6,373 bases of DNA. It comes from M0108 sp049654905 (GTDB taxonomy: Bacteria > Pseudomonadota > Gammaproteobacteria > Chromatiales > Chromatiaceae). The translations under genes and the position numbers were made by a program. Positions 1 through 5,613 of the stretch are shown here, one piece after another. Below the pieces are notes generated by a model, which worked only from the letters and a program-made list of their open reading frames with translations, searched no databases and had not been told where the DNA came from. Every line of letters starts with the position of its first letter. Positions within the stretch are counted from its first letter, which is position 1. The DNA lies in contig JBASIS010000207.1 of assembly GCA_049654905.1 (NCBI GenBank), forward strand, positions 1 to 6,373, given 5' to 3'.

Positions 1-1
1 G

Positions 2-550
2 CTCTACGCCGTCGCCACCCGCCAGCCCACGGGCCTGCTGGGCCAGCTCGACGCCAACGCCTGCCGCCCCACCGCCTGGCCTGGCGTGTACGACCTGACC
101 TGGGGGCTGCGCACTATCCGCCTCATCGTCCTCAACGCCATCGCCGACCAACCGCGTAACGCCCCCTGGGAACTCTTCGCCAGTGAACTGGCCCGCGTCC
201 GGGCCGGTCTCAACCATTACCGGCCGAGCGCACCCCTGGCCCGGCTGTTGCGCTATCATCTGGCCCAAGTGCACCACCTGGAGTTACCCGACATGGCCTA
301 TACCCTCGACGATTTCAAACACGACACCTGGCGAATGATGATCGACGACGTCGCCAGTTTTACCCCCGAGGAGCGCGCCGCCCTCATGGACCGGATGGCT
401 GTCGAGGACCGCCTGCGTGGCCTGCCGCCGGAGGACCGGCTGCGCGGCCTGGACCCAGAAGAAGTTTTCAAGCGCTATGCCCCGGAGGACCGGCTACGCG
501 GCCTGGACCCCGATGTGATTAAAGCCTGGCTCAAACGCACCGAGCACTGA
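2..550 (+). CDS. C-terminal part of a hypothetical protein with EDRLRGL repeats (possible Rpn/PD-(D/E)XK-like family)
   Basis: The frame is open from the left edge to the TGA at 548-550, so the gene begins outside the window and 182 residues are visible. An internal GTG at 86 is not needed as a start, because the reading upstream (LYAVATRQPTGLLGQL) already looks like real protein. The visible part holds a globular segment with WPGVYDLTWG, then RTIRLIVLNAI and RNAPWELFASE. A helical stretch follows, then a C-terminal array of 9-residue units (see 404-547). From memory, this architecture is common in hypothetical proteins of purple sulfur bacteria and cyanobacteria, often labelled Rpn/transposase-like or PD-(D/E)XK nuclease-like. 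Any catalytic residues would lie upstream and cannot be checked, so a nuclease role is only a possibility. Nothing links it to polysaccharide synthesis. It is separated from the next gene by about 180 bp containing a palindrome. Confidence 0.7.
   Translation, partial: LYAVATRQPTGLLGQLDANACRPTAWPGVYDLTWGLRTIRLIVLNAIADQPRNAPWELFASELARVRAGLNHYRPSAPLARLLRYHLAQVHHLELPDMAYTLDDFKHDTWRMMIDDVASFTPEERAALMDRMAVEDRLRGLPPEDRLRGLDPEEVFKRYAPEDRLRGLDPDVIKAWLKRTEH
404..547 (+). repeat. In-gene 27-bp/9-residue tandem repeat (EDRLRGL-x-P)
   Basis: Three near-identical copies encode EDRLRGL at 404-424, 431-451 and 485-505. Copies 1 and 2 start 27 nt apart and copies 2 and 3 start 54 nt apart, so the whole tail can be read as five 9-codon units: EDRLRGLPP, EDRLRGLDP, EEVFKRYAP, EDRLRGLDP, DVIKAWLKR. 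The third and fifth units have diverged but keep the register. Synonymous differences between copies (cgc/cgg/cta and so on) show the repeat is not a very recent slippage product. The charged, proline-punctuated units suggest short helices. Confidence 0.85.
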
Positions 551-621
551 ATCCCGCACCCGCTCCCGACCATAATGGGCCGTTGCGACGCTTCGGCCTC
601 CCTTTCCGCCCCTCTCCCCAA

Positions 622-644
622 CCCTCCCCCGCCCGGGGGGAGGG
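622..644. repeat. GC-rich extragenic palindrome (REP-like), possible terminator hairpin
   Basis: CCCTCCCCC at 622-630 is the exact reverse complement of GGGGGAGGG at 636-644, with a 5-nt loop. It follows a pyrimidine-rich stretch (CCTCTCCCCA) and lies between two same-strand genes. This C-rich/G-rich motif resembles dispersed extragenic palindromes that are abundant in many proteobacterial genomes. The stem could stop transcription from the upstream gene, but no T-tract follows it, so a classical intrinsic terminator is not shown. Confidence 0.7.
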
Positions 645-728
645 AGCCAGCATCAGCAGCTTGGGCCACCGTACCCCACCCCTGCGGCCGGGGGATTGAA
701 TGCTGGCACCTTGACGAGCGCTACCCCC

Positions 729-1466
729 ATGTTTGATGTCTACAGCCGCTATTACGACCTGCTCTACCAGGACAAGGACTATGCCGCCGAGGTGGCCTAC
801 ATCGCCGGCCTGCTGGACCGTTACGGCGTGACCGGCCCGGAGCTGCTGGAATTTGGCTCCGGCACCGGGCGGCATGGTCGGCTGCTGGCGGAGCGCGGTT
901 ACCGGGTGACGGGCATCGAGCGCAGCGCGGCGATGGTCGCCCAGGCGTGCCCGGCCCCCGGCTTTAGCTGCCAGCAGGGGGACATCGGCACCGTCCAACT
1001 GGGACGCGCCTTCGACGCGGTGCTGTCGCTCTTTCATGTCGTGAGCTACCAAATCACCAACGCGGCGGTGCAGGCCGTCTTGGCCCGCGCGGCGGACCAT
1101 TTGCGCCCGGGCGGACTGTTCCTGTTCGATGTCTGGTATAGCCCGGCCGTTTATGCCCAGCGCCCGGCGGTGCGGGTCAAGCGTTTGGCGGCGGCAGGGC
1201 TGGAGGTCACCCGCCTGGCCGAACCCCTGCTCTACCCGAACGACAACCGCGTCGATGTCCACTACACCGTCTTCGCCCGCGACACCCTGACGGGCGCCGT
1301 CCACACCCTGACCGAGACCCACCCCATGCGGCACTTCTCCTTACCGGAACTCGACCTGTTGGCGGCGGGGTCCGGCTTCGAGCGGGTCTGCGCCGAGGCC
1401 TTCCTCTCCGGTGCCCCGCCCGGCGAAGACAGTTGGGGCCTGTGCCTGGTGTTGCGGAAGGTTTGA
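729..1466 (+). CDS. Class I SAM-dependent methyltransferase
   Basis: A 245-residue protein beginning MFDVYSRYYDLLY. It has the Rossmann-fold methyltransferase motifs in order: motif I EFGSGTGRHG (residues 41-50) for SAM binding, the acidic end of strand 2 in GIERS (E64), a GD pair at D85, FDAVLSLFHV from residue 95, and RPGGLFLFDVW (126-135). The C-terminal half (RVDVHYTVF, ETHPMRHF, WGLCLVLRK) resembles small methyltransferases found in sugar and polysaccharide clusters. The substrate is unknown. Pairing with the aminotransferase 8 bp downstream suggests a sugar or amino-sugar acceptor, which is inference. ATG at 729 is chosen because family members usually begin near this YxxYYD segment. 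A TTG at 696 is in frame, but its only purine-rich stretch directly abuts it. Neither start has a strong ribosome binding site. Confidence 0.85.
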   Translation: MFDVYSRYYDLLYQDKDYAAEVAYIAGLLDRYGVTGPELLEFGSGTGRHGRLLAERGYRVTGIERSAAMVAQACPAPGFSCQQGDIGTVQLGRAFDAVLSLFHVVSYQITNAAVQAVLARAADHLRPGGLFLFDVWYSPAVYAQRPAVRVKRLAAAGLEVTRLAEPLLYPNDNRVDVHYTVFARDTLTGAVHTLTETHPMRHFSLPELDLLAAGSGFERVCAEAFLSGAPPGEDSWGLCLVLRKV

Positions 1467-1470
1467 GGAA
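1464..1470 (+). promoter_or_regulatory. Ribosome binding site deciding a GTG start
   Basis: TGAGGAA overlaps the methyltransferase stop codon (TGA 1464-1466). Its GAGG lies 6 nt before GTG 1475. It supports starting the aminotransferase at 1475 rather than at an upstream in-frame ATG at 1433 inside the methyltransferase gene, and it suggests translational coupling. Confidence 0.7.
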
Positions 1471-1474
1471 CAAC

Positions 1475-2593
1475 GTGACCGACTTCATCCCCGTCAACGA
1501 ACCCCTGCTCGACGGCAACGAGAAGGCTTATCTTGCCGAGTGCATCGACACCGGCTGGATTTCCTCCGAAGGCCCCTTTGTCGCGCGCTTCGAGCAGGCC
1601 TTCGCCACCCGCGTCGGCCGCCGGCACGGCATCGCCGTCACCAACGGCTCGGCGGCCCTCGACGCTGCGGTCGCGGCCCTGCGCCTAGGGCCGGGGGACG
1701 AGGTCATCCTGCCGACCTTCACCATCATCTCCTGCGCCGCCGCCATCGTCCGCGCCGGCGCCATCCCGGTGATCGTGGACTGCGACCCCCGCACCTGGAA
1801 CCTGGACACCGACCAGATCGCGGCCCGCATCACCCCGCGCACCCGGGCCATCCTGCCGGTGCATATCTATGGTCTGCCGATGGACATGGACCCAGTGCTC
1901 GCCCTCGCCGCCCGGCACGGCCTGGCCATCATCGAAGACGCCGCCGAGGCCATCGGCCAGACCTACCGCGGCCGGCCCTGCGGCAGTTTCGGTGACCTCA
2001 GCACCTTCAGCTTCTATCCCAATAAGCACATCACCACCGGCGAAGGCGGTATGATCGTCACCGACGACGACCACCTGGCCGAGCGCTGCCGCAGTTTGCG
2101 CAACCTCTGCTTCCAGCCCGGCAAGCGCTTCGTCCACGCAGAACTGGGCTGGAACCTGCGGATGACCAATCTCCAGGCCGCCCTGGGCTTGGCCCAGTTG
2201 GAACAGTTGGACCGCAACCTGGCGCGCAAAGTCGCCATCGGCCGCCGCTACGACGCCCTGCTGGCGGACATCCCCGGTCTGCAATTGCCGCTGCCCCGCA
2301 CCGATTTCGCGGACAACCTCTATTGGGTCTATGGCGTGGTGCTGGATGACGCCGTGGCTTTCGATGCCGAAGAGGCGATGCGCCGCCTGGGCCGGCTGGG
2401 GATCGGCACCCGACCCTTCTTCTGGCCGATGCACGAGCAGCCGGTGTTGCGGGAGATGGGGTTGTGTGGGGAGGTGGCCTGCCCGGTCGCGGAGCGGATC
2501 GCGCGGCGGGGGTTTTATTTGCCGAGTGGGGTGGGGTTGACGGAGGGACAGCAGGAGCGGGTGGCGGGGGGCATGCGGGAGCTGTTTGAGTGA
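1475..2593 (+). CDS. DegT/DnrJ/EryC1/StrS sugar aminotransferase, GDP-perosamine synthase-like
   Basis: A 372-residue PLP-dependent nucleotide-sugar aminotransferase of normal family length. Landmarks are an N-terminal IPVNEPLLDGNEKAYL with TGWISSEG, TNGSAAL from T56 (phosphate binding), IIEDAAEA with D155 (contacts the PLP pyridine nitrogen), and FYPNKHITTGEGG with K184 (Schiff-base lysine). GWNLRMTN and a C-terminal RRGFYLPSGVGLT complete it. The overall pattern recalls GDP-perosamine synthases (Per/RfbE), which transfer the glutamate amino group to GDP-4-keto-6-deoxymannose in the cytoplasm. Related enzymes use dTDP- or UDP-keto sugars, so substrate and product are inferred. It starts at GTG 1475, 8 bp after the methyltransferase, and is probably cotranscribed with it. 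The last 100 bp become unusually G-rich (ggggtggggttg), and the reading frame stays open after the stop into an antitoxin-like remnant. Confidence 0.9.
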   Translation: MTDFIPVNEPLLDGNEKAYLAECIDTGWISSEGPFVARFEQAFATRVGRRHGIAVTNGSAALDAAVAALRLGPGDEVILPTFTIISCAAAIVRAGAIPVIVDCDPRTWNLDTDQIAARITPRTRAILPVHIYGLPMDMDPVLALAARHGLAIIEDAAEAIGQTYRGRPCGSFGDLSTFSFYPNKHITTGEGGMIVTDDDHLAERCRSLRNLCFQPGKRFVHAELGWNLRMTNLQAALGLAQLEQLDRNLARKVAIGRRYDALLADIPGLQLPLPRTDFADNLYWVYGVVLDDAVAFDAEEAMRRLGRLGIGTRPFFWPMHEQPVLREMGLCGEVACPVAERIARRGFYLPSGVGLTEGQQERVAGGMRELFE

Positions 2594-2761
2594 GCGGACG
2601 GGCTGGAGACAGGGTATGCGCAGGGCATGGTGTCCGACGGCAAAGCGGCGGAGCTTGCCGCGCTGACGCGGGGCGACATTCTGGACGAGTTGTATCGACG
2701 AAAGATCCCGGCTTGCCAGCTCACCTCCGACGAATTGACGGAAGAAATCCATGTCGATTAG
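2594..2761 (+). pseudogene. Truncated UPF0175-like antitoxin remnant (possible 44-residue ORF from ATG 2627)
   Basis: Directly after the aminotransferase TGA, the same frame is open to TAG 2759-2761. From ATG 2627 it encodes 44 residues including GKAAELAALTRGDILDELY and RRKIPACQLTSDELTEE. This matches, from memory, the second half of UPF0175 proteins, the antitoxins of PIN-type toxin pairs: a KAAELAGLSR-type helix-turn-helix, then a 'IPV..DEEEL..DL' tail. UPF0175 proteins usually have about 80-90 residues. Here the N-terminal third to half is absent and the homology begins almost at the aminotransferase stop, as if joined there. No good ribosome binding site precedes ATG 2627. It could be a small intact gene, but a remnant fits better. 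The family match is by motif only. Confidence 0.5.
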
Positions 2762-2786
2762 TCGTTGGGTCGTCAACGCAAGCCCT
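2751..2786 (+). pseudogene. 5' stub of a DUF3368/PIN-like toxin gene
   Basis: ATG 2751 overlaps the end of the antitoxin-like frame by 11 bp, the usual arrangement of coupled toxin-antitoxin genes, with GGAAG just upstream. It encodes MSISRWVVNASP and then loses sense. DUF3368 proteins (PIN-fold ribonuclease toxins paired with UPF0175) typically begin with a strand ending in (V/I)(V/N)xASPL followed by I-x-L-x-K. Only about a dozen residues match, so the call depends largely on its position after the antitoxin-like frame. The rest of the toxin, including all later acidic PIN residues, is missing. Confidence 0.4.
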
Positions 2787-2878
2787 TGGCAAGACGGGGG
2801 TTTTACTTGCCAAGCGAGCTGGGCCTTACCGTGGATGCCTAAGCGAATGTCGCCAGGGCAGTGCTAACGGGTTCTGAA
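2786..2878 (+). pseudogene. C-terminal remnant of a second DegT-type aminotransferase with an in-frame stop
   Basis: In this frame the sequence reads LARRGFYLPSELGLTVDA, then TAA (2840-2842), then ANVARAVLTGSE. It aligns without gaps to the end of the intact aminotransferase upstream (ARRGFYLPSGVGLTEGQ, then QERVAGGMREL), with the TAA falling opposite a glutamine. A CAA to TAA change would explain it. Over the 14 best codons, about 30 of 42 bases match, many differences being synonymous. It is therefore a diverged homologue's tail, not a fresh copy of the neighbour. No other part of that gene is present in the window. Confidence 0.65.
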
Positions 2879-2904
2879 GTGAGAACGCGAAGAGGACATT
2901 TTCC

Positions 2905-4215
2905 GTGATGCGTGTTGGTGTTGTCATCCGTGATGACATGGCCTCGACCATGGGCGGGGGCTTTACCTTCCAGTCGAGTGTGCTTGCAGGTATCCAGTCC
3001 ACGCCCTTGGCACATCGTTTTGTCATATTGAGCATTGGCGACGGCCTCCATGCCCCCGATGCACCGGTGCCATGGATCAATCTGGCCCGTCAATATGCGC
3101 CTTCTCCGACACCGTTCACTCGGTATCTCCTTGAGCCTCTGCGTCGGATTTGGTCAGATTTCCAACCAAAGGGCAGAGTCGGGCAGAACTGCCGACAGTT
3201 GGTGTCCAGCAGCGTTGGGTTGCTGCGGCGGATCAGACGGCGCCTGAGTTATGCGCCACCGCCCGTTGAATCGCCATCCCTACTCGATCGAGCGGTGCAG
3301 GATTTCGCCTTGGATGTGATCTGGTTCATCACCCCTTGCCACAAGCCTTTATCAGCGCCCTTCTTTATTACAGTTTGGGATCTGCAACATCGGCGTCAGC
3401 CCTATTTTCCGGAAGTAAGTCTCACGGGTCAGAATTGGGATGCGCGCGAAAATTTTTACCGCGCGATCTTGCCGCGGGCGGCGCGGATCATCACAGGCAC
3501 CGCGGTTGGGAAAGACGAGGTAGTGCGTTTCTATGGCGCACAGTCTGAGAATGTTGTTGTCAACCCTTTTCCACTGCCAGAGACACTGGTCCAAGCGGAA
3601 GGTACTTACGGGGAGCCTGATATTCACCCGGATGCCGGTTCCGGCTTCTTGCTTTATCCGGCGCAATTCTGGCCCCACAAGAACCATGTCAATCTCCTGC
3701 TGGCCTTGAAGATACTGAACGACCGTGACGGACTTATGGTGCCCTTGGTATTGGTCGGCTCCGACAAAGGCAATCTCGGGTATGTGCGGGAGACGATCGA
3801 CGCCTTGGGTTTGGCCGCGCAGGTGCGGGTTCTGGGCTTCGTTTCCGACGCTAGGCTGGTTGCCCTCTATCGTCGCGCCATGGCGCTGGTCTTTCCGACC
3901 TTTTTCGGCCCAGATAATCTGCCGCCGCTCGAAGCCTTTGGTCTGGATTGTCCCGTCATCGCCTCGCGCGTCCCCGGTGCCGAGGAGCAGTTGGGTGATG
4001 CTGCGCTTCTGTTCGATCCCGCCCGCCCGGAGGAGTTGGCGGATTGCATCCGCCAACTACACCATGATCCCGGGTTGCGCATCATTCTCATCGCTAGAGG
4101 CCGCGCACGTCTGATTGACCGTTTGCCGTGCGATTACATTCGGCGGATCGGCACCGTCCTCAACGACTTCGAGCCAATTCGTCGCTGCTGGGGGGGCAGG
4201 TATCTGCATACCTGA
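2905..4215 (+). CDS. Glycosyltransferase family 4-type (GT-B fold)
   Basis: A 436-residue GT-B glycosyltransferase expected to act at the cytoplasmic face of the membrane, adding a sugar from a nucleotide donor to a lipid-linked glycan. The N-terminal domain starts RVGVVIRDD with a glycine-rich GGGFTF loop (17-22) and contains FITVWDLQH. The C-terminal domain has LYPAQFWPHKNH (PAQFWPHKN at 252-260), VLVGSDKGN, VRVLGFVSDARL and FPTFFGPDNLPPLEAFG. E343 is the second glutamate of the EX7E signature. The first glutamate position is G335, a variant form of the motif. The tail DPARPEELADCI is typical. The start could be GTG 2905 or ATG 2908. AAGAGGA at 2890-2896 is well spaced for 2905. Base composition is less GC-rich than the aminotransferase before it, and the gene follows a scar, so it may have entered separately. 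Donor and acceptor cannot be read from the sequence. Confidence 0.88.
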   Translation: MMRVGVVIRDDMASTMGGGFTFQSSVLAGIQSTPLAHRFVILSIGDGLHAPDAPVPWINLARQYAPSPTPFTRYLLEPLRRIWSDFQPKGRVGQNCRQLVSSSVGLLRRIRRRLSYAPPPVESPSLLDRAVQDFALDVIWFITPCHKPLSAPFFITVWDLQHRRQPYFPEVSLTGQNWDARENFYRAILPRAARIITGTAVGKDEVVRFYGAQSENVVVNPFPLPETLVQAEGTYGEPDIHPDAGSGFLLYPAQFWPHKNHVNLLLALKILNDRDGLMVPLVLVGSDKGNLGYVRETIDALGLAAQVRVLGFVSDARLVALYRRAMALVFPTFFGPDNLPPLEAFGLDCPVIASRVPGAEEQLGDAALLFDPARPEELADCIRQLHHDPGLRIILIARGRARLIDRLPCDYIRRIGTVLNDFEPIRRCWGGRYLHT

Positions 4216-4517
4216 GTCTGCGTTTAATTTATGAGTCATGCCTTAGAGCATCATCGCAGAGCGCCTCCGCCGCCAATAGTTTCCGAGAGCGCTTATCGCC
4301 GAGCAGGTGGCTTGGAACCTGTTCAATACTGACCGCGCCTGTGGTCATCAGGCCTGGCTAGCGGTGGGCCGGAAGAGAAAGACGTCAGTTCTCAAGCGAT
4401 ATGGGCGAAAGTTGTGAGCTACTACCAGGATGCCGGTATTTTTCTGCACGCTGCATGCTCCGAGACAAGACTGTTGAATACTGCCGTTGCACATCAAGAC
4501 TGAACCCGTTTAGCAAG
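4216..4517. other. Intergenic stretch of about 300 bp, no confident gene
   Basis: No recognisable gene, tRNA or clear terminator. On the + strand a frame opens at ATG 4231 (MSHALEHHRRAPPPP), stops at TGA 4330-4332, then continues open to TGA 4501-4503 with protein-like sequence (QAIWAKVVSYYQDAGIF). This might be a decayed gene, but I cannot assign a family and it has no ribosome binding site. A short imperfect repeat, GTTCAATACTG at 4321 and GTTGAATACTG at about 4472, is also present. The fucosyltransferase-like frame is open upstream to 4401 but lacks family-like sequence before 4518. Confidence 0.5.
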
Positions 4518-5306
4518 ATGAGTAAAGAAAAAATTCTGGTTGTTGAATCATTTAATGGTCTTGCAAACAGACTGCGTGTGATTGATTCGGCGCTTTGCTT
4601 ATCTCGGATATTAAACGCAGAATTAAAGATCATTTGGCCTCTTGGTGATGGGCTGCTTTCGAAATTCGATGAACTTTTTATTGTGCCAAAATCACTATTT
4701 ACCATATCTTATTATAATCCTTCTTCGCTATTTCATGGGCTTCAGAGAAAGTTTACTTTAAAAGTATTTTTCAATGTACTGTCGCTGGACTCTGTCATTA
4801 ATCACGATATGTTGTATGATGATAAATTTTCTCGTTCTTATCTCAGAACCTGTGAACGTATTGGGGATCTGTCAGACTCCTATTCTTGGTTAGTCCCCAA
4901 TGATACTGTCGAGTACCGGATATCTGAAAACTACAATGGGGTGAATCTTGCGGATTTGTGCGGTGTTCACATCCGTCGTTCAGACAACAAGAAATCCTCC
5001 GAAATATCAACCACTGAAATATTTATCGATAAAATAAGAATGGAATTACTGAATTCGCCTGAAAGAAAATTCCTATTGTGTAGTGATGATTATGATGAAA
5101 TTGTTGAGCTAAAGAGCATATTTGGAGATCGAATTATTTGCAAACCAGACATCAATCGCAATCGATATAGTCATGACGGCGTTCTCGATGCGGCTGCGGA
5201 TTTTATTGCGTTGTCAAGAACGAAGTTAATACTCGGAAGTTATTGGAGTTCTTTTGGTATAGAGGCAGCAAAAGTTGGTGCTATAAAATTCTACGCGACT
5301 CAATAG
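4518..5306 (+). CDS. Fucosyltransferase-like glycosyltransferase (NodZ/FUT8 superfamily)
   Basis: A 262-residue protein. The N-terminus ILVVESFNGLANRLRVI resembles the first strand and N-R-L-R loop of bacterial fucosyltransferase-like proteins. GVHIRRSDN (H151 to N157) matches the H-x-R-R-x-D/N donor-binding motif of alpha-1,2/1,6- and O-fucosyltransferases, and FLLCSDD fits the following strand. D224 to F229 (DAAADF) with LSRTKLILGSYWSSFGIEAA (S244, S245, F246) matches the last conserved region. Family members usually transfer fucose from GDP-fucose. Here the sugar is inferred, and no GDP-fucose gene is in the window. The gene is strikingly AT-rich, with AAA/ATA/TTA codons, against GC-rich neighbours, a sign of horizontal transfer. 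Start ATG 4518 is chosen because family-like sequence and the AT-rich composition begin there. An in-frame ATG at 4401 would add 39 Cys-rich residues unlike the family. No good Shine-Dalgarno is seen. Confidence 0.72.
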   Translation: MSKEKILVVESFNGLANRLRVIDSALCLSRILNAELKIIWPLGDGLLSKFDELFIVPKSLFTISYYNPSSLFHGLQRKFTLKVFFNVLSLDSVINHDMLYDDKFSRSYLRTCERIGDLSDSYSWLVPNDTVEYRISENYNGVNLADLCGVHIRRSDNKKSSEISTTEIFIDKIRMELLNSPERKFLLCSDDYDEIVELKSIFGDRIICKPDINRNRYSHDGVLDAAADFIALSRTKLILGSYWSSFGIEAAKVGAIKFYATQ

Positions 5307-5613
5307 TTTTTGAGTAGAACGTATGGATGCTGAAACATCAACGATAAGACTTAATTGAGGCGAGTTGGGATGCTTGCCTGTCCCGCATGGATGTACTCAA
5401 GCCATGCTGACTTTGCTCGCAGCCTTATGTTGAACCATAGGCCGAAACAGCAAAGCTTGTCCAGCTTAGAATTTTGCCTTTGAGAAATTGGCAAGCTACG
5501 TGGTAAATGGTTACGGCGATTGTTTCATATCGCCTGATCCGTCGGGCACCAAGAGCATGAAGGTGGTTTCGATATCCTGGACTTGACCTGACTTATTCAC
5601 GAAGGTATGCATA
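5307..5613. other. Intergenic stretch of about 300 bp, no confident gene
   Basis: No RNA gene, mobile element end or clear terminator is seen after the stop at 5304-5306. The + strand frame of the downstream aminotransferase is open from 5470 to TGA 5584-5586 and reads, in part, ASYVVNGYGDCFISPD and GTKSMKVVSISWT. It could be the C-terminal end of a lost gene, but I do not recognise it. Base composition changes here from AT-rich to GC-rich. Confidence 0.5.
5601..5605 (+). promoter_or_regulatory. Ribosome binding site of the second aminotransferase
   Basis: GAAGG lies 8 nt before ATG 5614. A nearer ATG at 5607 is in another frame and opens only a spurious reading. Confidence 0.6.

Noticed and set aside
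531..1334. Reverse-strand open frame (267 codons) opposite the methyltransferase
   Set aside because: It runs across the intergenic palindrome (SPRAGEGWGEG is its translation) and opposes conserved methyltransferase motifs. It is a shadow frame.
1411..1995. Forward open frame rich in Arg, His and Pro overlapping the aminotransferase start
   Set aside because: Low-complexity translation of GC-rich sequence in the wrong frame. The overlapping frame has the PLP-enzyme motifs and a matching ribosome binding site.
1685..2776. Long reverse-strand open frame (363 codons) opposite the aminotransferase
   Set aside because: It is antisense to a clearly conserved enzyme. Its composition (rich in Gly, Ala, Arg, Gln, Val) is what GC-rich codon bias produces on the opposite strand, and no domain is recognisable.
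3352..4056. Reverse-strand open frame (234 codons) inside the glycosyltransferase gene
   Set aside because: The forward frame holds the GT-B motifs. The reverse frame has no recognisable family and no start context.
4401..4517. N-terminal extension of the fucosyltransferase-like protein from ATG 4401
   Set aside because: The 39 extra residues are Cys-rich and unlike the family, the DNA is of different composition, and the conserved first strand begins just after ATG 4518.
4216..5613. Insertion sequence or transposon carrying the AT-rich gene
   Set aside because: I found no transposase-like frame, no terminal inverted repeats and no clear target duplication at either flank.
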